NCBI GenBank assembly: GCA_963848355.1
Contig: CAWKDG010000012.1
Location: forward strand, 868,001-932,000
Source: CAWKDG01 sp963848355
GTDB lineage: Bacteria > Actinomycetota > Acidimicrobiia > Acidimicrobiales > UBA8190
DNA: 64,000 nt
Reading direction: 5' to 3'
Position numbers and translations under genes: made by a program. A model generated the notes under the pieces. The model saw only the letters and a list, made by a program, of their open reading frames with translations, searched no databases and was not told the DNA's origin. Shown in pieces: positions 34,321 through 44,639 of the stretch. The stretch's first letter is position 1; each line of letters starts with the position of its first letter.

Positions 34321-36658
34321 GTGCCGACACTTGGTCCTGTGACTCTGTCGCTTCCCCGGCGAGTCGAATCGCCGATCGAGGAGGGAGAAGGCGCCCGGAC
34401 CAGGATCCTGGGAGCCTTTGGGCTGCTCGGCGTGCTGTTCGTCGTGTACCTGGGATGGCTGATCCTCCGCCCCCACTTCCATCACTCGACGGTCCTCGAC
34501 GGGTGGCTGCCCGACGGCTTCGAGGTGATCGTTGCCGTCCTGTGCATGGCCAGGGGTCTGCTCCGTCAACAGGGTCGAGCGGTGGCCCTGGCGCTGGGCA
34601 TCGGGCTTCTCTCGTGGGCTGTCGGTGACACGATCTGGACCGCCCAGACCCTCGGAGGGGCAATGCCCCCCAGTCCGTCCTGGGCGGATGCGTTCTGGCT
34701 GGGGTTCTACCCACCCGCCTATTTGGCCGTCGTCCTGTTCATACGGCGGGAAGTCAGGAAGATCGCCGAGTCGAGCTGGCTGGACGGTGCCGTCGCCGCC
34801 CTCGGGGCCGCCTCGGTGTGCGCCGCCTTCGCTTTCCAGGGCCTGGCGCAGTCGGCAGGCGGCAGCCCCCTGGCCAAAGCCGTCAACCTGGCCTATCCGA
34901 TCGGAGACCTGCTGCTGTTCACCCTGGTCGTCGGGGCCTCGACCCTGCTCTCGGGCAGAATCACGGCGCCGTGGATGCTCTTGGCGGCAGCCATGGTCCT
35001 GAATGCCGTCGGGGACACCTTCAACCTGTTTCCCTCGTCACTCGGAAGTCCGCGGGTGGACACTGTCTTCCATGCACTGGCGTGGCCCGCGGCGGGACTT
35101 CTCATGTCGATCGCCATGTGGCTGCGGCCTCGACCCCCTGATCTCCTCGGATCCGAGAAACCCGCCGGATTCCTGCTCCCCGGCCTCGCCGCCGTCTCGG
35201 CCCTTGTCATCCTCTTCACCGGCTCTCTGCACCACGTCAGTCGGGTGGCCCTGGCTCTGGCGGCGGCCACCCTGATCTCCGTCGGCCTGCGGCTCGCGCT
35301 GTCCGTCCGGGGGTTGCGCACCGTCACCCAGGACCGGCTCCGGCAGTCACTCACCGACGAATTGACCGGTCTGAGGAATAGGCGCTACCTCGTCCAGGTC
35401 CTCGAGGCGTTCTTCGGCGACCAGGGCGACCGACGAAAAGCAAAGCGGAGGCTGGCTTTTCTCTTCATCGACCTCGACAATTTCAAGGAGATCAACGACT
35501 CCTTCGGCCACTCGGCCGGCGACGAGCTTCTGAAGCAGCTGGGCCCGCGCCTCACGGCGATGCTCCGGGGACCAGAGGTGCTCGTGCGGCTCGGTGGGGA
35601 TGAGTTCGGCATTGTTCTCGTGGACGCCGACACCGACGATGCCACGGCCGTTGCCCAACGCCTCATGGCCAGCGTCGAGGAGCCGTTCGTGCTCGAGGGC
35701 GTCAGCGCCTGTGTCAGCGCCAGTATCGGTGTGGCCACCGCTCCCAAGGACGCGACGGATGCCACCGAGCTTCTGCGGTGCGCCGACATAGCGATGTATC
35801 GCGCCAAATTGGGCGATTCCTCCTTCGCCGTCTACGACCCTGATCTCGATGAGGGCGGGAACCTCTGGCGTCTCGGCGAAGAGCTGCGTGTCGCCGTCGA
35901 AGAAGGCCAATTCGAGCTGCACTACCAACCGCAGCTCGAACTCCGCAGCGGTGGGATCACCGCCGTCGAGGCCCTTCTGCGCTGGCCCCATGCGAGGCTC
36001 GGTTTCGTCCCACCTCTCGAAATTCCTCCCGCTGGCCGAGGAAGCGGGCCTCATGCCGTCGCTGACCACCTGGGTCCTCGACCAGGCCCTCGCCCAAAGT
36101 GCCTCGTGGAGGGCCGACGGACATGCTGTGAGTGTTTCGGTGAACGCCTCGCCCACCAACCTCCTCGACCCCGGGTTCACCGATCTCGTCCGGGACCTTC
36201 TCCACCACCACGGCCTGCCCGCCGAAGCCCTGGTCCTCGAGGTCACGGAAACCAGCGTCATCGCCAACCTCGAAGGAACCAAGCGCATCATCGAGGAGCT
36301 ACGGAACCTCGGTGTCGTCGTCTCGGTCGACGACTTCGGGGCCGGGTTCACCTCGCTGGCCTATCTGGGCGACCTGGCTGTGGGGGAACTCAAGCTCGAT
36401 GGCATCTTCATCACGGACCTCGCCGGCGGGAACCGAGAGCGCGATCTCGAACTCGTCCGCGCCACCATCGAGTTCGGTCACGCCATGGGACTGCGGGTCG
36501 TCGCCGAGTGCATCGAGGACAGAGGCACGCTCGATCTTCTGTCTGACCTTGGATGCGACCTCGGTCAGGGATACTTCATCGGCCGACCGGTTCCGGCGGA
36601 CAAGATCTCCTTTACATCCGCGTGCTCTGAGGCATCAACGGTCCCGCTCAGCGGATAG
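34321..36658 (+). CDS. Membrane GGDEF-EAL protein (c-di-GMP turnover), frameshifted
   Basis: About 778 residues: an N-terminal membrane region of roughly nine helices (30-340), a GGDEF domain with intact RLGGDEF near 425, and an EAL domain starting ELHYQPQLEL and EALLRW. Near 36012-36019 one extra base breaks the reading frame (GFVPP/FLPLAEEAGL); the rest (VSVNAS, LEVTET, VDDFGAG, ELKLDG, VVAECIED, GQGYFIGRP) continues in the next frame with all catalytic residues. Both synthase and phosphodiesterase activities look possible. The I-site position reads RGPE, not RxxD, so product inhibition may be lost. GTG 34321 is a provisional start. Confidence 0.8.
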
Positions 36659-36696
36659 CCCCTCTGGCCGATTGACGCCGGCACCGCTCGAGTCTC

Positions 36697-37449
36697 TTAC
36701 GCTCCGATGGCGTGACGGGCGGCCAGAGCGGCGCCGACCTGGTCGGCAAGTGCCGCTGCCACGATCCGGCGCTCCTGTGAAACGGGCTTTCCCGGTGTTG
36801 GCACCAACACGTATCGACCGAAGAAGCGGCCCTGGTACTCAACAGTGAGCTCGACCTCACTGCCGGGCAGCCCCATCTGCTCGACTCCCCAACGCATGCC
36901 AGCGAGAAAGACGTCTCCACCCTGCGTCATGTAAGCACCGTGCTGATCGGAGGCGGCCGGGTCAAACCGACAATCGCGCAGAAACAGAAGGTCGATCAGC
37001 TGGGCAGCCACCTGCATGACGACGAACGTCGCCGATTCCCCTGTCGCCACGGCCGCGGCGGCGGAGTGGATGCGGGCGACGAAATTGGCTTCCTCAACCG
37101 CCGTGGTCTTGTGCTGACGGTTCCGGACGGCAATCTCCGTGATCGCGATGCCGACCACGAGCAAGAGCACCGCGGTTTCGATATCGGTGTGGCGGGTGAT
37201 GGTGAACCGCTCATATGGCCTGGTCAGGAAGAAGTCGAACCAGACGGCGGCGGAGATGGCGGCGATCCATCCGGCGGGTCGATGGCCGTTCGCTGCCACG
37301 GCCACGATCACGACCACGAGCACGAGGGCGGCATCGGTGTTGGGGAAGTTGGACCGGAAGGGAACGAGGAGAGCGGAGACCGCGCACGGCAGCGTCAAGC
37401 CTGCGAAGACGACCACTCGGTCCTGGTGAAAGCTCCTGAGCATCCCCAT
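36697..37449 (-). CDS. KdpD-like DUF4118 membrane protein without kinase
   Basis: A 250-residue protein with four membrane helices (about 12-110) matching the DUF4118 transmembrane unit of KdpD (GWIAAISAAVWFDFFLTRPY). A GAF-like region follows, with no histidine-kinase HATPase part. It may be a sensory or scaffold fragment. It is convergent with the GGDEF-EAL gene 38 bp away. Stand-alone forms are known in actinobacteria, but their role is unclear. Confidence 0.75.
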   Translation of the reverse strand: MGMLRSFHQDRVVVFAGLTLPCAVSALLVPFRSNFPNTDAALVLVVVIVAVAANGHRPAGWIAAISAAVWFDFFLTRPYERFTITRHTDIETAVLLLVVGIAITEIAVRNRQHKTTAVEEANFVARIHSAAAAVATGESATFVVMQVAAQLIDLLFLRDCRFDPAASDQHGAYMTQGGDVFLAGMRWGVEQMGLPGSEVELTVEYQGRFFGRYVLVPTPGKPVSQERRIVAAALADQVGAALAARHAIGA

Positions 37450-37551
37450 GGTCTCCTGTCATACCGCTCGCATGAGTGGCCCGTCAATGGAAGCTCTCCC
37501 CCCGGGACGCGTTACCTGCGGGACCTTCCGCCGCGGGCCGAGACGCGCACT

Positions 37552-37580
37552 CACCCGGCCTCGTACCTCGAGGCCGGGTG
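37552..37580 (-). terminator. Hairpin terminator
   Basis: A perfect 12-bp stem CACCCGGCCTCG / CGAGGCCGGGTG with a 5-nt loop, 26 bp beyond the stop of the reverse-strand membrane-protein gene. Confidence 0.75.
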
Positions 37581-37605
37581 AGCGTGTGTCCGCACGTCTG
37601 TGACG

Positions 37606-38223
37606 TCAGGCGAGGACGGGAACCGTTCCCGTGGCTCGCACCGCCGGGAACTCGGCGTCTTCCGGCACCCGCCGGAAGTGGAGCAGCCCGAACAGTGTCA
37701 GCACCAGCATGATGCCGGCCAGGATGAAGGAGGCGATGGACGCGACCAGGGCGATCTGTCCGAATGTCCCGAAGGCGTAGGCCTCGAGCAACAGTCCCCG
37801 CAGGGTCGTGCCCTGGAACAAGGTCTGGGCGATCCCCTCGTCGGTCGTGTACGCCGCTGAGCCCTTGGGCTGCTGCAGCGCCAGACCCGACCAGTAGGCG
37901 TAGGTCTTGCCCTTGCCGATCTCCCGGAGGTGGACGGCGATGAAGTCATTGGCGTAGACCGCGGCTTCCTGCCCGGTGACGAGCGGCTGCCCGGCGTACT
38001 TGCTCACCGTCCCAACCATCGAGGGGGTGATTTCGGTACCGGCCACCGGGTGAGCGAAGGCCGCCGCCGGTGGGAAGGTGATCTGCTGCTCGGCCAGCTG
38101 GTTGTGGACGTTCGAGTTGGCGAAGCTGTAGCCCCACATACCGAGCCCGCCTGCGGCGAGCAGAACGACGACCAGGACCCCGCCCCCGGCCGAAAGGACC
38201 ATGTCAAAGGTCTTCCGTTTCAT
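37606..38223 (-). CDS. Conserved actinobacterial membrane protein
   Basis: A 205-residue protein with a helix at about 8-30, an extracytoplasmic region (about 35-150) and a second helix at about 155-180. The extracytoplasmic part has AVYANDFIAVHLREIG and TLFQGTTLRGLLLEAYAFG. ATG 38223 is chosen because AGGAGG lies six bases upstream; an ATG at 38229 touches it. I recognise the pattern from uncharacterised actinobacterial proteins but know no function. Confidence 0.7.
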   Translation of the reverse strand: MKRKTFDMVLSAGGGVLVVVLLAAGGLGMWGYSFANSNVHNQLAEQQITFPPAAAFAHPVAGTEITPSMVGTVSKYAGQPLVTGQEAAVYANDFIAVHLREIGKGKTYAYWSGLALQQPKGSAAYTTDEGIAQTLFQGTTLRGLLLEAYAFGTFGQIALVASIASFILAGIMLVLTLFGLLHFRRVPEDAEFPAVRATGTVPVLA

Positions 38224-38533
38224 ATTCATCCTCCTATTTGCGTCCCTGGGCGGGACTCTCTGGTCCCAGCGTGCCTGTCGGGCACCCATGGGGAACAGTG
38301 CCGAAAGTCCCTGTTCACCATGTCTTTGGTCACAGCGTGTCTCGGGGTCACAGGTGTCCCCGGTCACCCGGTCGGGCATTCCCGGGGATTGGTCGCCATA
38401 CCGCGTGAAGTCACGAAACCCGTCGTCTCCCGGAAAGAGCGCTGCCCCCGTCACCTCCTTTCGGAGATAACGGGGGCAGCACCCCGGTGCGTCGTGGATC
38501 AGCGCACCATCTGGAAGATCCTCGACTGCAGGG
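38224..38533 (-). other. Intergenic region with degenerate GGTCAC repeats
   Basis: About 310 bp with no gene. It holds a hairpin (38441-38480) and, at about 38320-38385, three or four imperfect 16-17 bp copies containing GGTCACAG or GGTCACCC. The part next to 38224 carries the promoter and ribosome binding site of the membrane-protein gene. Confidence 0.5.
38441..38480 (-). terminator. Bipartite hairpin terminator of the secreted Ig-like gene
   Basis: An outer 11-bp stem GCTGCCCCCGT / ACGGGGGCAGC encloses a smaller CTCC/GGAG stem. It lies 54 bp beyond the stop at 38534. Confidence 0.65.
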
Positions 38534-39817
38534 CTACGCCCTTCCTCCGGTCAAGGTCAGTGCGAAAAGCTGCTTGCTCTTCCCGGCGCTGTTGTGGGCG
38601 TTCAGGTGCACGTCATAGGTCTTGTTGAGATCCCTTCTCGACGCCGTACCGGAAATGGTGGCTGTCCCGTTCCCGTTGTCCACCAGAGTCAGGCCATTCG
38701 GAAGCTTGCCCGACTTGGAGATCCTCGGTGTCGGGAAGCCGGTCGTGGTGACGGTGAAGGAGAACGGCGTTCCGGCGACGGCACTGGCACTGTTGGCGCT
38801 GGTGATCGTGGCCGCCGGGCTGGTGACGGCGTTGAACTGGACGGCGGGGATGTAGTAGGGCGAGTCATTCGGCCCGGTGGGCGGGTAGTTGACACTCCAT
38901 CCACCATCTCCACTGGCACAGTTCTCACTGTCGGTCCGGCCGTCGATGCGGAACGATCCCGTTCCCCCGAGTCCGTTGTCGCAGTAGACACCGGCGTACG
39001 TGGAGCTCTCGTAGACGGTGCCCAGGTTGGGGTCGCTACCGACACTGGGGGCCGTCGGCTCCTCGGAGAGACCCACGTTCAGCGAGTCGTATCCGCATCC
39101 TTCGGACGTCGAGTGGCAGGCGGTGCCGTCGCCGTAGGGGCTCGTACCGTAGTCACTCGTGTTGTAGGCGATCCCGTAGATGACGTTGCTGGGAAGGATG
39201 ACGTGCCCGAAGTTGAAGGTGATGGGCGTGAGATAGCCGTTGAAGCAGCTGTTCAACGCCGCGTCGTACCACGTTCCGTTGAAGTCACTCACAGGAACAT
39301 CGTCTGCCGCCGCCGTTGCTGCGCAGTCCGTCGTGTAGTTGGCGTCCGCCGACGGGCGATAGGGGATGTTGAACGTCGGGGTCTCGCTGGTGATCAACGA
39401 GCCGACGCTGTTGTCAGCTCCGACGTTGTAGATGTTCAACGTGATGGGCTCGGTGAAGGTGGAGCCCGCCGTGGTGCTGCAGTTGTCGGCAATCCAGCTG
39501 CCACTCTCGCATCCCCAGCTGCTCATCTGGACCACGACGTTGTCCAACACCCGAGCCGTGCCGGCGAAGGTGATCTGGTTTCCGAACTCCGATGTCGACG
39601 TGGCCTCGAACGACTCACTGGCCAGGTTGCCCGGATTCGGCTCCACCGTGCTGTCGTAGATGGTGGGGTCGGTGTTCGAGCCCTTGTGGGTGTGGGTCTT
39701 GGCCGTCGCGGCTGATTTTCCGCCGGGATTGGCCCGGGCCAGCGCCGCCGGAGATGTCGCCACTCCGACCAGGGCCAGCGAGCTCAGAGCCGCAATTCCC
39801 ATCAATAATCTTCGCAT
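38534..39817 (-). CDS. Secreted protein with putative Ig domain (427 aa)
   Basis: A signal peptide (about 1-29) leads to a large Cys- and Asn/Ser-rich region of about 290 residues with no recognisable family. A C-terminal putative-Ig domain follows (AGTPFSFTVTTTGFPTP, then LPNGLTLVDNGNGTATISG). The pattern resembles bacterial surface adhesins or carbohydrate-associated proteins, but no enzymatic motif is seen. ATG 39817 has AAGGAAG upstream. Confidence 0.8.
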   Translation of the reverse strand: MRRLLMGIAALSSLALVGVATSPAALARANPGGKSAATAKTHTHKGSNTDPTIYDSTVEPNPGNLASESFEATSTSEFGNQITFAGTARVLDNVVVQMSSWGCESGSWIADNCSTTAGSTFTEPITLNIYNVGADNSVGSLITSETPTFNIPYRPSADANYTTDCAATAAADDVPVSDFNGTWYDAALNSCFNGYLTPITFNFGHVILPSNVIYGIAYNTSDYGTSPYGDGTACHSTSEGCGYDSLNVGLSEEPTAPSVGSDPNLGTVYESSTYAGVYCDNGLGGTGSFRIDGRTDSENCASGDGGWSVNYPPTGPNDSPYYIPAVQFNAVTSPAATITSANSASAVAGTPFSFTVTTTGFPTPRISKSGKLPNGLTLVDNGNGTATISGTASRRDLNKTYDVHLNAHNSAGKSKQLFALTLTGGRA

Positions 39818-40060
39818 GTCTTCCTTTCTCAGGCCGGAAGACACGCAGTCAGAGGGTTTTCGCTTCTCTCCTGGACGCCATCGGCAATAGGGATGAGCGA
39901 GTCACCCTAGGGAAGTGGATCGCCCCCGCCATCCCCAAAACTGAGGGTATGAGCGACCTCGTTTCGCGGTGCGTTGTGAATGCATGCCCCCCAGGCACGG
40001 CGGCGCGTGGTGCAACCAGAGTTGTGGGCGCGTCGCTCTGCGTCGAGATGACGATCGTTG

Positions 40061-41146
40061 CTACGGATCGGTCGCCGTGGCGGTGAACGACCCCGTTCCG
40101 TCGTCGGTGCTGGAGGAGTCCCAGATCATCGTGGTCCACGTTCCGGTCGTGTCGATTCCGCATTCGAGGCTGTCGCCCGGGCCACCGCACGCCGAGGTGC
40201 CCTTGGGGCGGAAGTCGTCCATCAGCGGGGACACCGATCCCGTCAGCTTCGTCAACGTGACGGTGACGGTCTGGCCTTTGGTCCCGGCGAAGGTGAAGCA
40301 CGCCACGTCACCGGCCTTGGCCACCTTTCCGGTCTTTCCCGCTCCACCGATCGCCAACGCCGTGCAATGTTGCGGCGCGGTGAGTTGCTGGTCATAGATC
40401 TGGTAAGACCCGGTCGGCGTCTCCAGGCTGGAGTAGACGAGCACGGTCTGCGTGCCGGCGTCGGTGAGAGGGCAGTCCTGTTCGCCGAATTCGTTGATCC
40501 CACACGGCTCGGACCCGTCGGCCGCCGCCACCAGGAGCGTCGGGGTCCCGAGCTTGCCCGAGATGCCGGTGGCGCGGGCGAAGAGGACGTCACTGGCCTT
40601 GCCCGTGAACGTGAAGCACGACGACGCCGCCGGGGCGGTCACCTTTCCCTTGACGGCGCTCTTCCCGAAGGCGATGGACTTGCATCCCACTCCCTTGTCG
40701 AGACGCTGGATGGAGACGTTGAACTTCCCGGTGTGGGTGCCGGAGGAGTCGCTGACCTGTAACGTCCACGTGCCGGCACCGCCCGATGGGACGGAGCATG
40801 CTCCCGGACCGCCATAGGGACCGGCACAGGTCGAGATGGGTCCGGGACGGTAGACGTCCTCGAACAGCGACAAGTCGCCGGAGGTCGTGGCCAGGTCCAC
40901 CCACACGACGTCACCTTCGGCCGTGGGGAAGGTGAAGCAGGCGTCTGCGCCGGCGGTGCCAATGGTCCCGTGCGTGGGCGTGCCGCTGTAGCCGATCGGT
41001 GTCGTCGTCGTGCAGGTGACGCCGGCGTCGGGTTCGGCTGCCGCTGCTGACTGCACTGTCGCGGCGGGAACGATGCCCGCCGCCCCCAGGACGAGTACGA
41101 CCACGGCCATGGGCCGAACCCAGCGGGGGTGGCGCCGGACGTTCAT
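40061..41146 (-). CDS. Secreted protein with three pre-peptidase-like domains
   Basis: A 361-residue protein. After a signal peptide (about 1-36), three repeats of roughly 100-110 residues each contain a DACFTF, SSCFTF or VACFTF core and a later EDVYRPG, ADGSEPCG or DDFRPKGTSACGG block. This resembles bacterial pre-peptidase C-terminal (PPC) beta-sandwich domains. No protease domain is present. Cell-surface binding is a guess. Confidence 0.75.
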   Translation of the reverse strand: MNVRRHPRWVRPMAVVVLVLGAAGIVPAATVQSAAAAEPDAGVTCTTTTPIGYSGTPTHGTIGTAGADACFTFPTAEGDVVWVDLATTSGDLSLFEDVYRPGPISTCAGPYGGPGACSVPSGGAGTWTLQVSDSSGTHTGKFNVSIQRLDKGVGCKSIAFGKSAVKGKVTAPAASSCFTFTGKASDVLFARATGISGKLGTPTLLVAAADGSEPCGINEFGEQDCPLTDAGTQTVLVYSSLETPTGSYQIYDQQLTAPQHCTALAIGGAGKTGKVAKAGDVACFTFAGTKGQTVTVTLTKLTGSVSPLMDDFRPKGTSACGGPGDSLECGIDTTGTWTTMIWDSSSTDDGTGSFTATATDP

Positions 41147-41313
41147 GGGAGTGTCTCCGCTCGAGCGTCGATCGCGGTGCCCATCACCTGGAGTATGGGC
41201 CCGCCGTCTGGCGACGGTCTACGGGTCGATGGTCAACATGCGAACATCACTGGGCCTCGGCCGGGGTACGTCGTACGCTGCGTCGCAGGACCCGGACCGG
41301 AAGGGGGCACGCC

Positions 41314-42510
41314 GTGACGCTCGATACCGCGCCGTTGCTCTACGACCCTCTCGACCGGGCCACCCAGGAGGACCCCTACCCCGTCTACCGGCGGCTGCGG
41401 GAGGAGGACCCCGTCCACCAGACCACCCGCGGGTTCTGGGTCCTCTCCCGATTCGAGGACGTCTTCCAGGCCGCCCTCGACTCCGCCACCTTCTCCTCGG
41501 CACAGGGGTTGACCTTCGGGGAGAACGAGATCCTGACGCTCGGTTTGAAGCCCACGCTCGTGATGATGGACCGGCCGCAGCACACGACATTCCGACGGCT
41601 CATCAGTCGCGGGTTCACGCCGCGTCACGTGGCCGAGCTGGAACCGGTCCTGCGAACCTTCGTGAGGACCCGCGTGGCGACGCTGGTCGAGAGCGGCGAG
41701 ACCGACTTCGTCGCCACGCTGGCCGGGCCGCTACCGACGTTCGTGGTCGCCACCTATCTGGGGGTTCCCGAGAGTGACCGGGAGCAGTTCGATGCCTGGA
41801 GCGGCGCCATCGTGCAGGCGAACGCCACCGGCGACACGGTGCGGCACGCCGCCGGGGCGGTGGCCGGCCTGTACGGCTATTTCAGCGATCTCATCGAGTG
41901 GCGACGGCAGGATCCGGGCGACGACATGCTCTCGGACCTCGTCGCCGCCCGCGTCGACGGTCAACCCCTCCACGTCGACGAGATTCTCGGCTACTGCTTC
42001 GTGATGATCGCCGGGGGCAACGACACCACCTCGGGTCTGCTCGGCGGGGCGGTCGTCGCCCTGAGCGAACGCCCCGATCAACGCCGATTGCTCGTCGAGG
42101 ACCCGTCGCTCCTCCCCGGAGCCGTCGATGAGCTCTTGCGCCTGACCAGTCCGGTGCAGGGCCTGTCGCGGACGACCACCCGGAAGGTCGACCTGCACGG
42201 ATCGCTCATCCCGGCGGACAGCAGGGTCCACCTGCTCTACGGGTCGGCCAATCGCGATCCTCGCGAGTTCGGTCCGACGGCCGACGATCTCGATGTGACG
42301 CGCCCGATCCGTCGGATGTTGACGTTCGGCAACGGCCCGCACCATTGCATCGGCGCTGCCGCCGCCCGTCTCCAGGGCCGCGTCGTGCTGGAGGAACTCT
42401 TCCGGGCGATGCCCGAATTCACGGTGGACCCCTCACGGGGCCGGCTCGCCCCCGGACCGTTCGTGCGGCGCTACCAGTCGCTCCCGATAGCGCCGGGCCC
42501 GCGGCGCTGA
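41314..42510 (+). CDS. Cytochrome P450
   Basis: A 398-residue soluble P450. The I-helix reads AGGNDTTSG (about 234-242), the K-helix ELLR (ExxR, about 278) and the heme loop FGNGPHHCIGAAAARLQ with the thiolate Cys. Fold and length fit bacterial CYP families acting on small terpenoid, steroid or fatty substrates. No ferredoxin is adjacent. GTG 41314 has a G-rich site upstream and TACGCT near 41275 may be the -10. Confidence 0.95.
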   Translation: MTLDTAPLLYDPLDRATQEDPYPVYRRLREEDPVHQTTRGFWVLSRFEDVFQAALDSATFSSAQGLTFGENEILTLGLKPTLVMMDRPQHTTFRRLISRGFTPRHVAELEPVLRTFVRTRVATLVESGETDFVATLAGPLPTFVVATYLGVPESDREQFDAWSGAIVQANATGDTVRHAAGAVAGLYGYFSDLIEWRRQDPGDDMLSDLVAARVDGQPLHVDEILGYCFVMIAGGNDTTSGLLGGAVVALSERPDQRRLLVEDPSLLPGAVDELLRLTSPVQGLSRTTTRKVDLHGSLIPADSRVHLLYGSANRDPREFGPTADDLDVTRPIRRMLTFGNGPHHCIGAAAARLQGRVVLEELFRAMPEFTVDPSRGRLAPGPFVRRYQSLPIAPGPRR

Positions 42511-42549
42511 CCTCGCCGACCCGGGGAGGTCCGTTCGACCGCGCCCGCG

Positions 42550-43973
42550 TCAGCTCGTGGTCGACGTCGTCGAGCTCGTGACCGTCGGTATGGTGGTTGT
42601 GGTGGTGGGCGGCACCGTCGTCGGAGCCACGGTCGTCGGAACCGTCGTCGGCGGCATGGTGGTCGGAACCGTCGTCGGTGTGCCCGACGACGGGGTGTCG
42701 GCGGGGGCAACGGTGGTCGTGGTCGTCGGGGGGAGACCCGTGTCCGGTGACGTGCAGTTCGCCGGCGGGTCACTCGGGCCCTGCTGGCCCGGCATGAGTA
42801 CCGTCCCGGCGCAGCCGAAATTCGACGGGGTGACATCGAGAGTGACCGTCCCGCCGTCGGAGAAGTGGGCCACCGACGTGACCTCGCGGATGTATCCCGT
42901 CGCATCGATGGAGACGTCATCGGTGGTGCCGGTGTACCCCTGGTCCTTGAGGAGGCTGATGGCGGCGGAAGCCGTCGTCGACTCCTCGCTGGTGATGCCC
43001 GGGTCGTTCACGAGCTCGGTGGGGTCGACCGCCACCTGGTAGACGGTCACGGGGACACCGCCCACCGTTGACGTGCCCGTCTGCGTGGCCCCGTCGATGT
43101 CCTGCTGGTAGAGGTCGAGGTATCCGGTCGGGCTGGCCAGCCCGATCATGGCGATGGCCCCTTCGCGCGTTCCGATCGTGCTCTCGGTGATGCCGGCGAA
43201 GCTGGCGATGGACTCGCCCGTGTCGTTGGTGTCGTTCGGAGGGGGCGCCAGGGACGTCTCCAGGCCGTTCAGGTCCTCGTAGAGGGTCGTGCTGTCCACC
43301 CGCAGCGTGACCTTCAGGCCACCGCCACGGACTCAGACCCCACCGTGGCACGGATCAGTGTCGCTTTCGGATTGGTGTTGGACACCCCGGTCCCCGTCAC
43401 CGGTGCACCGGGGTTCGTGACCGGCCCTTCGCTGCACTCGGTGACCGCACTCACCTTTCCTGATTTCCCGACGGCGACCTTCTTGGTGACGGCCCTCTCG
43501 ACCACCGAGCTCGACGACCCCGAGCTCGCCGTACCCGAGGAAATGATCGTCGGGCCGACCGTCGACACCGCCCCGGAGGGAAGGACCTCGGTGCCGGGGA
43601 CGGTCATGGTGTGGCACACGGTGGTGGTCGTGGTGGTTGGTGTCGGGTTGGTGGGCGCCGTGGTCGAGAGCTCGTAGGAGAAGTCGAAACTGCCGGAATC
43701 GGTCGTGGCGGAGAGCGCGCCCAGAACCTGGTGCTCGGCCGGGCCGTTCCCCGAGGTGGTGGCCTTCCCCGACGTCGTGTGGTGCTTGGGGGCCTGTGCC
43801 GTCGGGAGCGGGTGGTGGGAGCTCGTGAGGGCCACCGTGAGGGGAACGGCGACGACGGCGACGCAGGCGACGGCGGCGGCGATGACCCCGGCCCGGCGTC
43901 CCCGTGAGAGGCGACCGGCACTCCTGGGGCCGACCTGCGGGTCCTCGTCGAGCCACATCCGGTTCTCGTCCAC
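42550..43973 (-). CDS. Membrane-anchored protein with Pro/Thr-rich tail, frameshifted
   Basis: About 474 residues when a missing base near 43318-43323 is restored. The first frame runs RRAGVIAAAVACVAVVAVPL (one helix) through TVGSESVAV and then hits TGA; the next frame continues LKVTLRVDSTTLYEDLNG. The extracytoplasmic part has LppX-like features (GYIREVTSVAHFSDGG), followed by a tail of about 60 residues almost only of Pro, Thr and Val. GTG 43973 has GAGGAGG upstream. Function unknown; a lipid-binding or cell-wall-spanning protein is possible. Confidence 0.65.
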
Positions 43974-44070
43974 GTCGCCTCCTCGTGTCCCACGAAAAAG
44001 AGTCGATCGACCGTTCGTCTGGGTCCGCCGGAACTTTACTCCTGACCTCCGGAGCGTGTCGGGGCGAAGG

Positions 44071-44585
44071 TTATCCACAAGAGTAAACTTTCCGGGTCGG
44101 CCTCTGACCTCGTACTTTCCGTCGCGCCGGATCTGGATCACCCCGGCCTGGGCCGCCGAGTCGATCAGTTTGGCCGCCACCAGCGCGGCCTTGTCCCCCG
44201 GCTCGCCGAAGCCCTCGCAGAGCAGGGCCGCCAGCTCCGTCCGCCCTGTCCACGGTCCCGGCGGCAACGCTTCGAAGACGGCCCGGAACAGGGGCACGGC
44301 CAGGAAGGCCTGCCGCCGGGCCTCGGAGGCGGACGGCTCCTCTCCGGCCAGGATCCGCCGGCCCCGATCGGTGATCTCGACCCGGGTGCCGCGGCCACCC
44401 ACCACGCCGAAGAGCTTGGCGTTGGCCACGCGGGTGAGGTAGGTCCCGTTGTTGGTGCCGCTGTAGCCGAGGGCCGGGGCCAGGAGGTCGGGGGTGATCG
44501 ACCCGCCGGCGTTGTCCACGACACGGGCCACCTCCACCGACGACTCGAGGTCGTAGCGCACCGACCGGTACCTGCTGCGGGCCAC
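44071..44585 (-). CDS. Winged-helix DNA-binding protein
   Basis: About 171 residues: SSVEVARVVDNAGG and LAPALGYSGTNNGTYLTR form a helix-turn-helix, and a second half (AFLAVPLFRAVFEALPPG, QIRRDGKYEVRG) repeats the fold. In the first frame no stop occurs and the protein would run directly into the membrane-anchored protein downstream. With one G added near 44100 it ends naturally RPGKVYSCG at 44071. I prefer the latter. GTG 44585 start. Divergent from moxR. Confidence 0.55.
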
Positions 44586-44626
44586 GGGTACCAGTCTCGC
44601 AGCCGCCGGCGTCGGGCGATGAGCCG

Positions 44627-44632
44627 TAGGAT
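44627..44632 (+). promoter_or_regulatory. -10 box of the moxR operon
   Basis: TAGGAT seven bases before GTG 44640; leaderless arrangement. Confidence 0.6.
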
Positions 44633-44639
44633 TTCCCAG

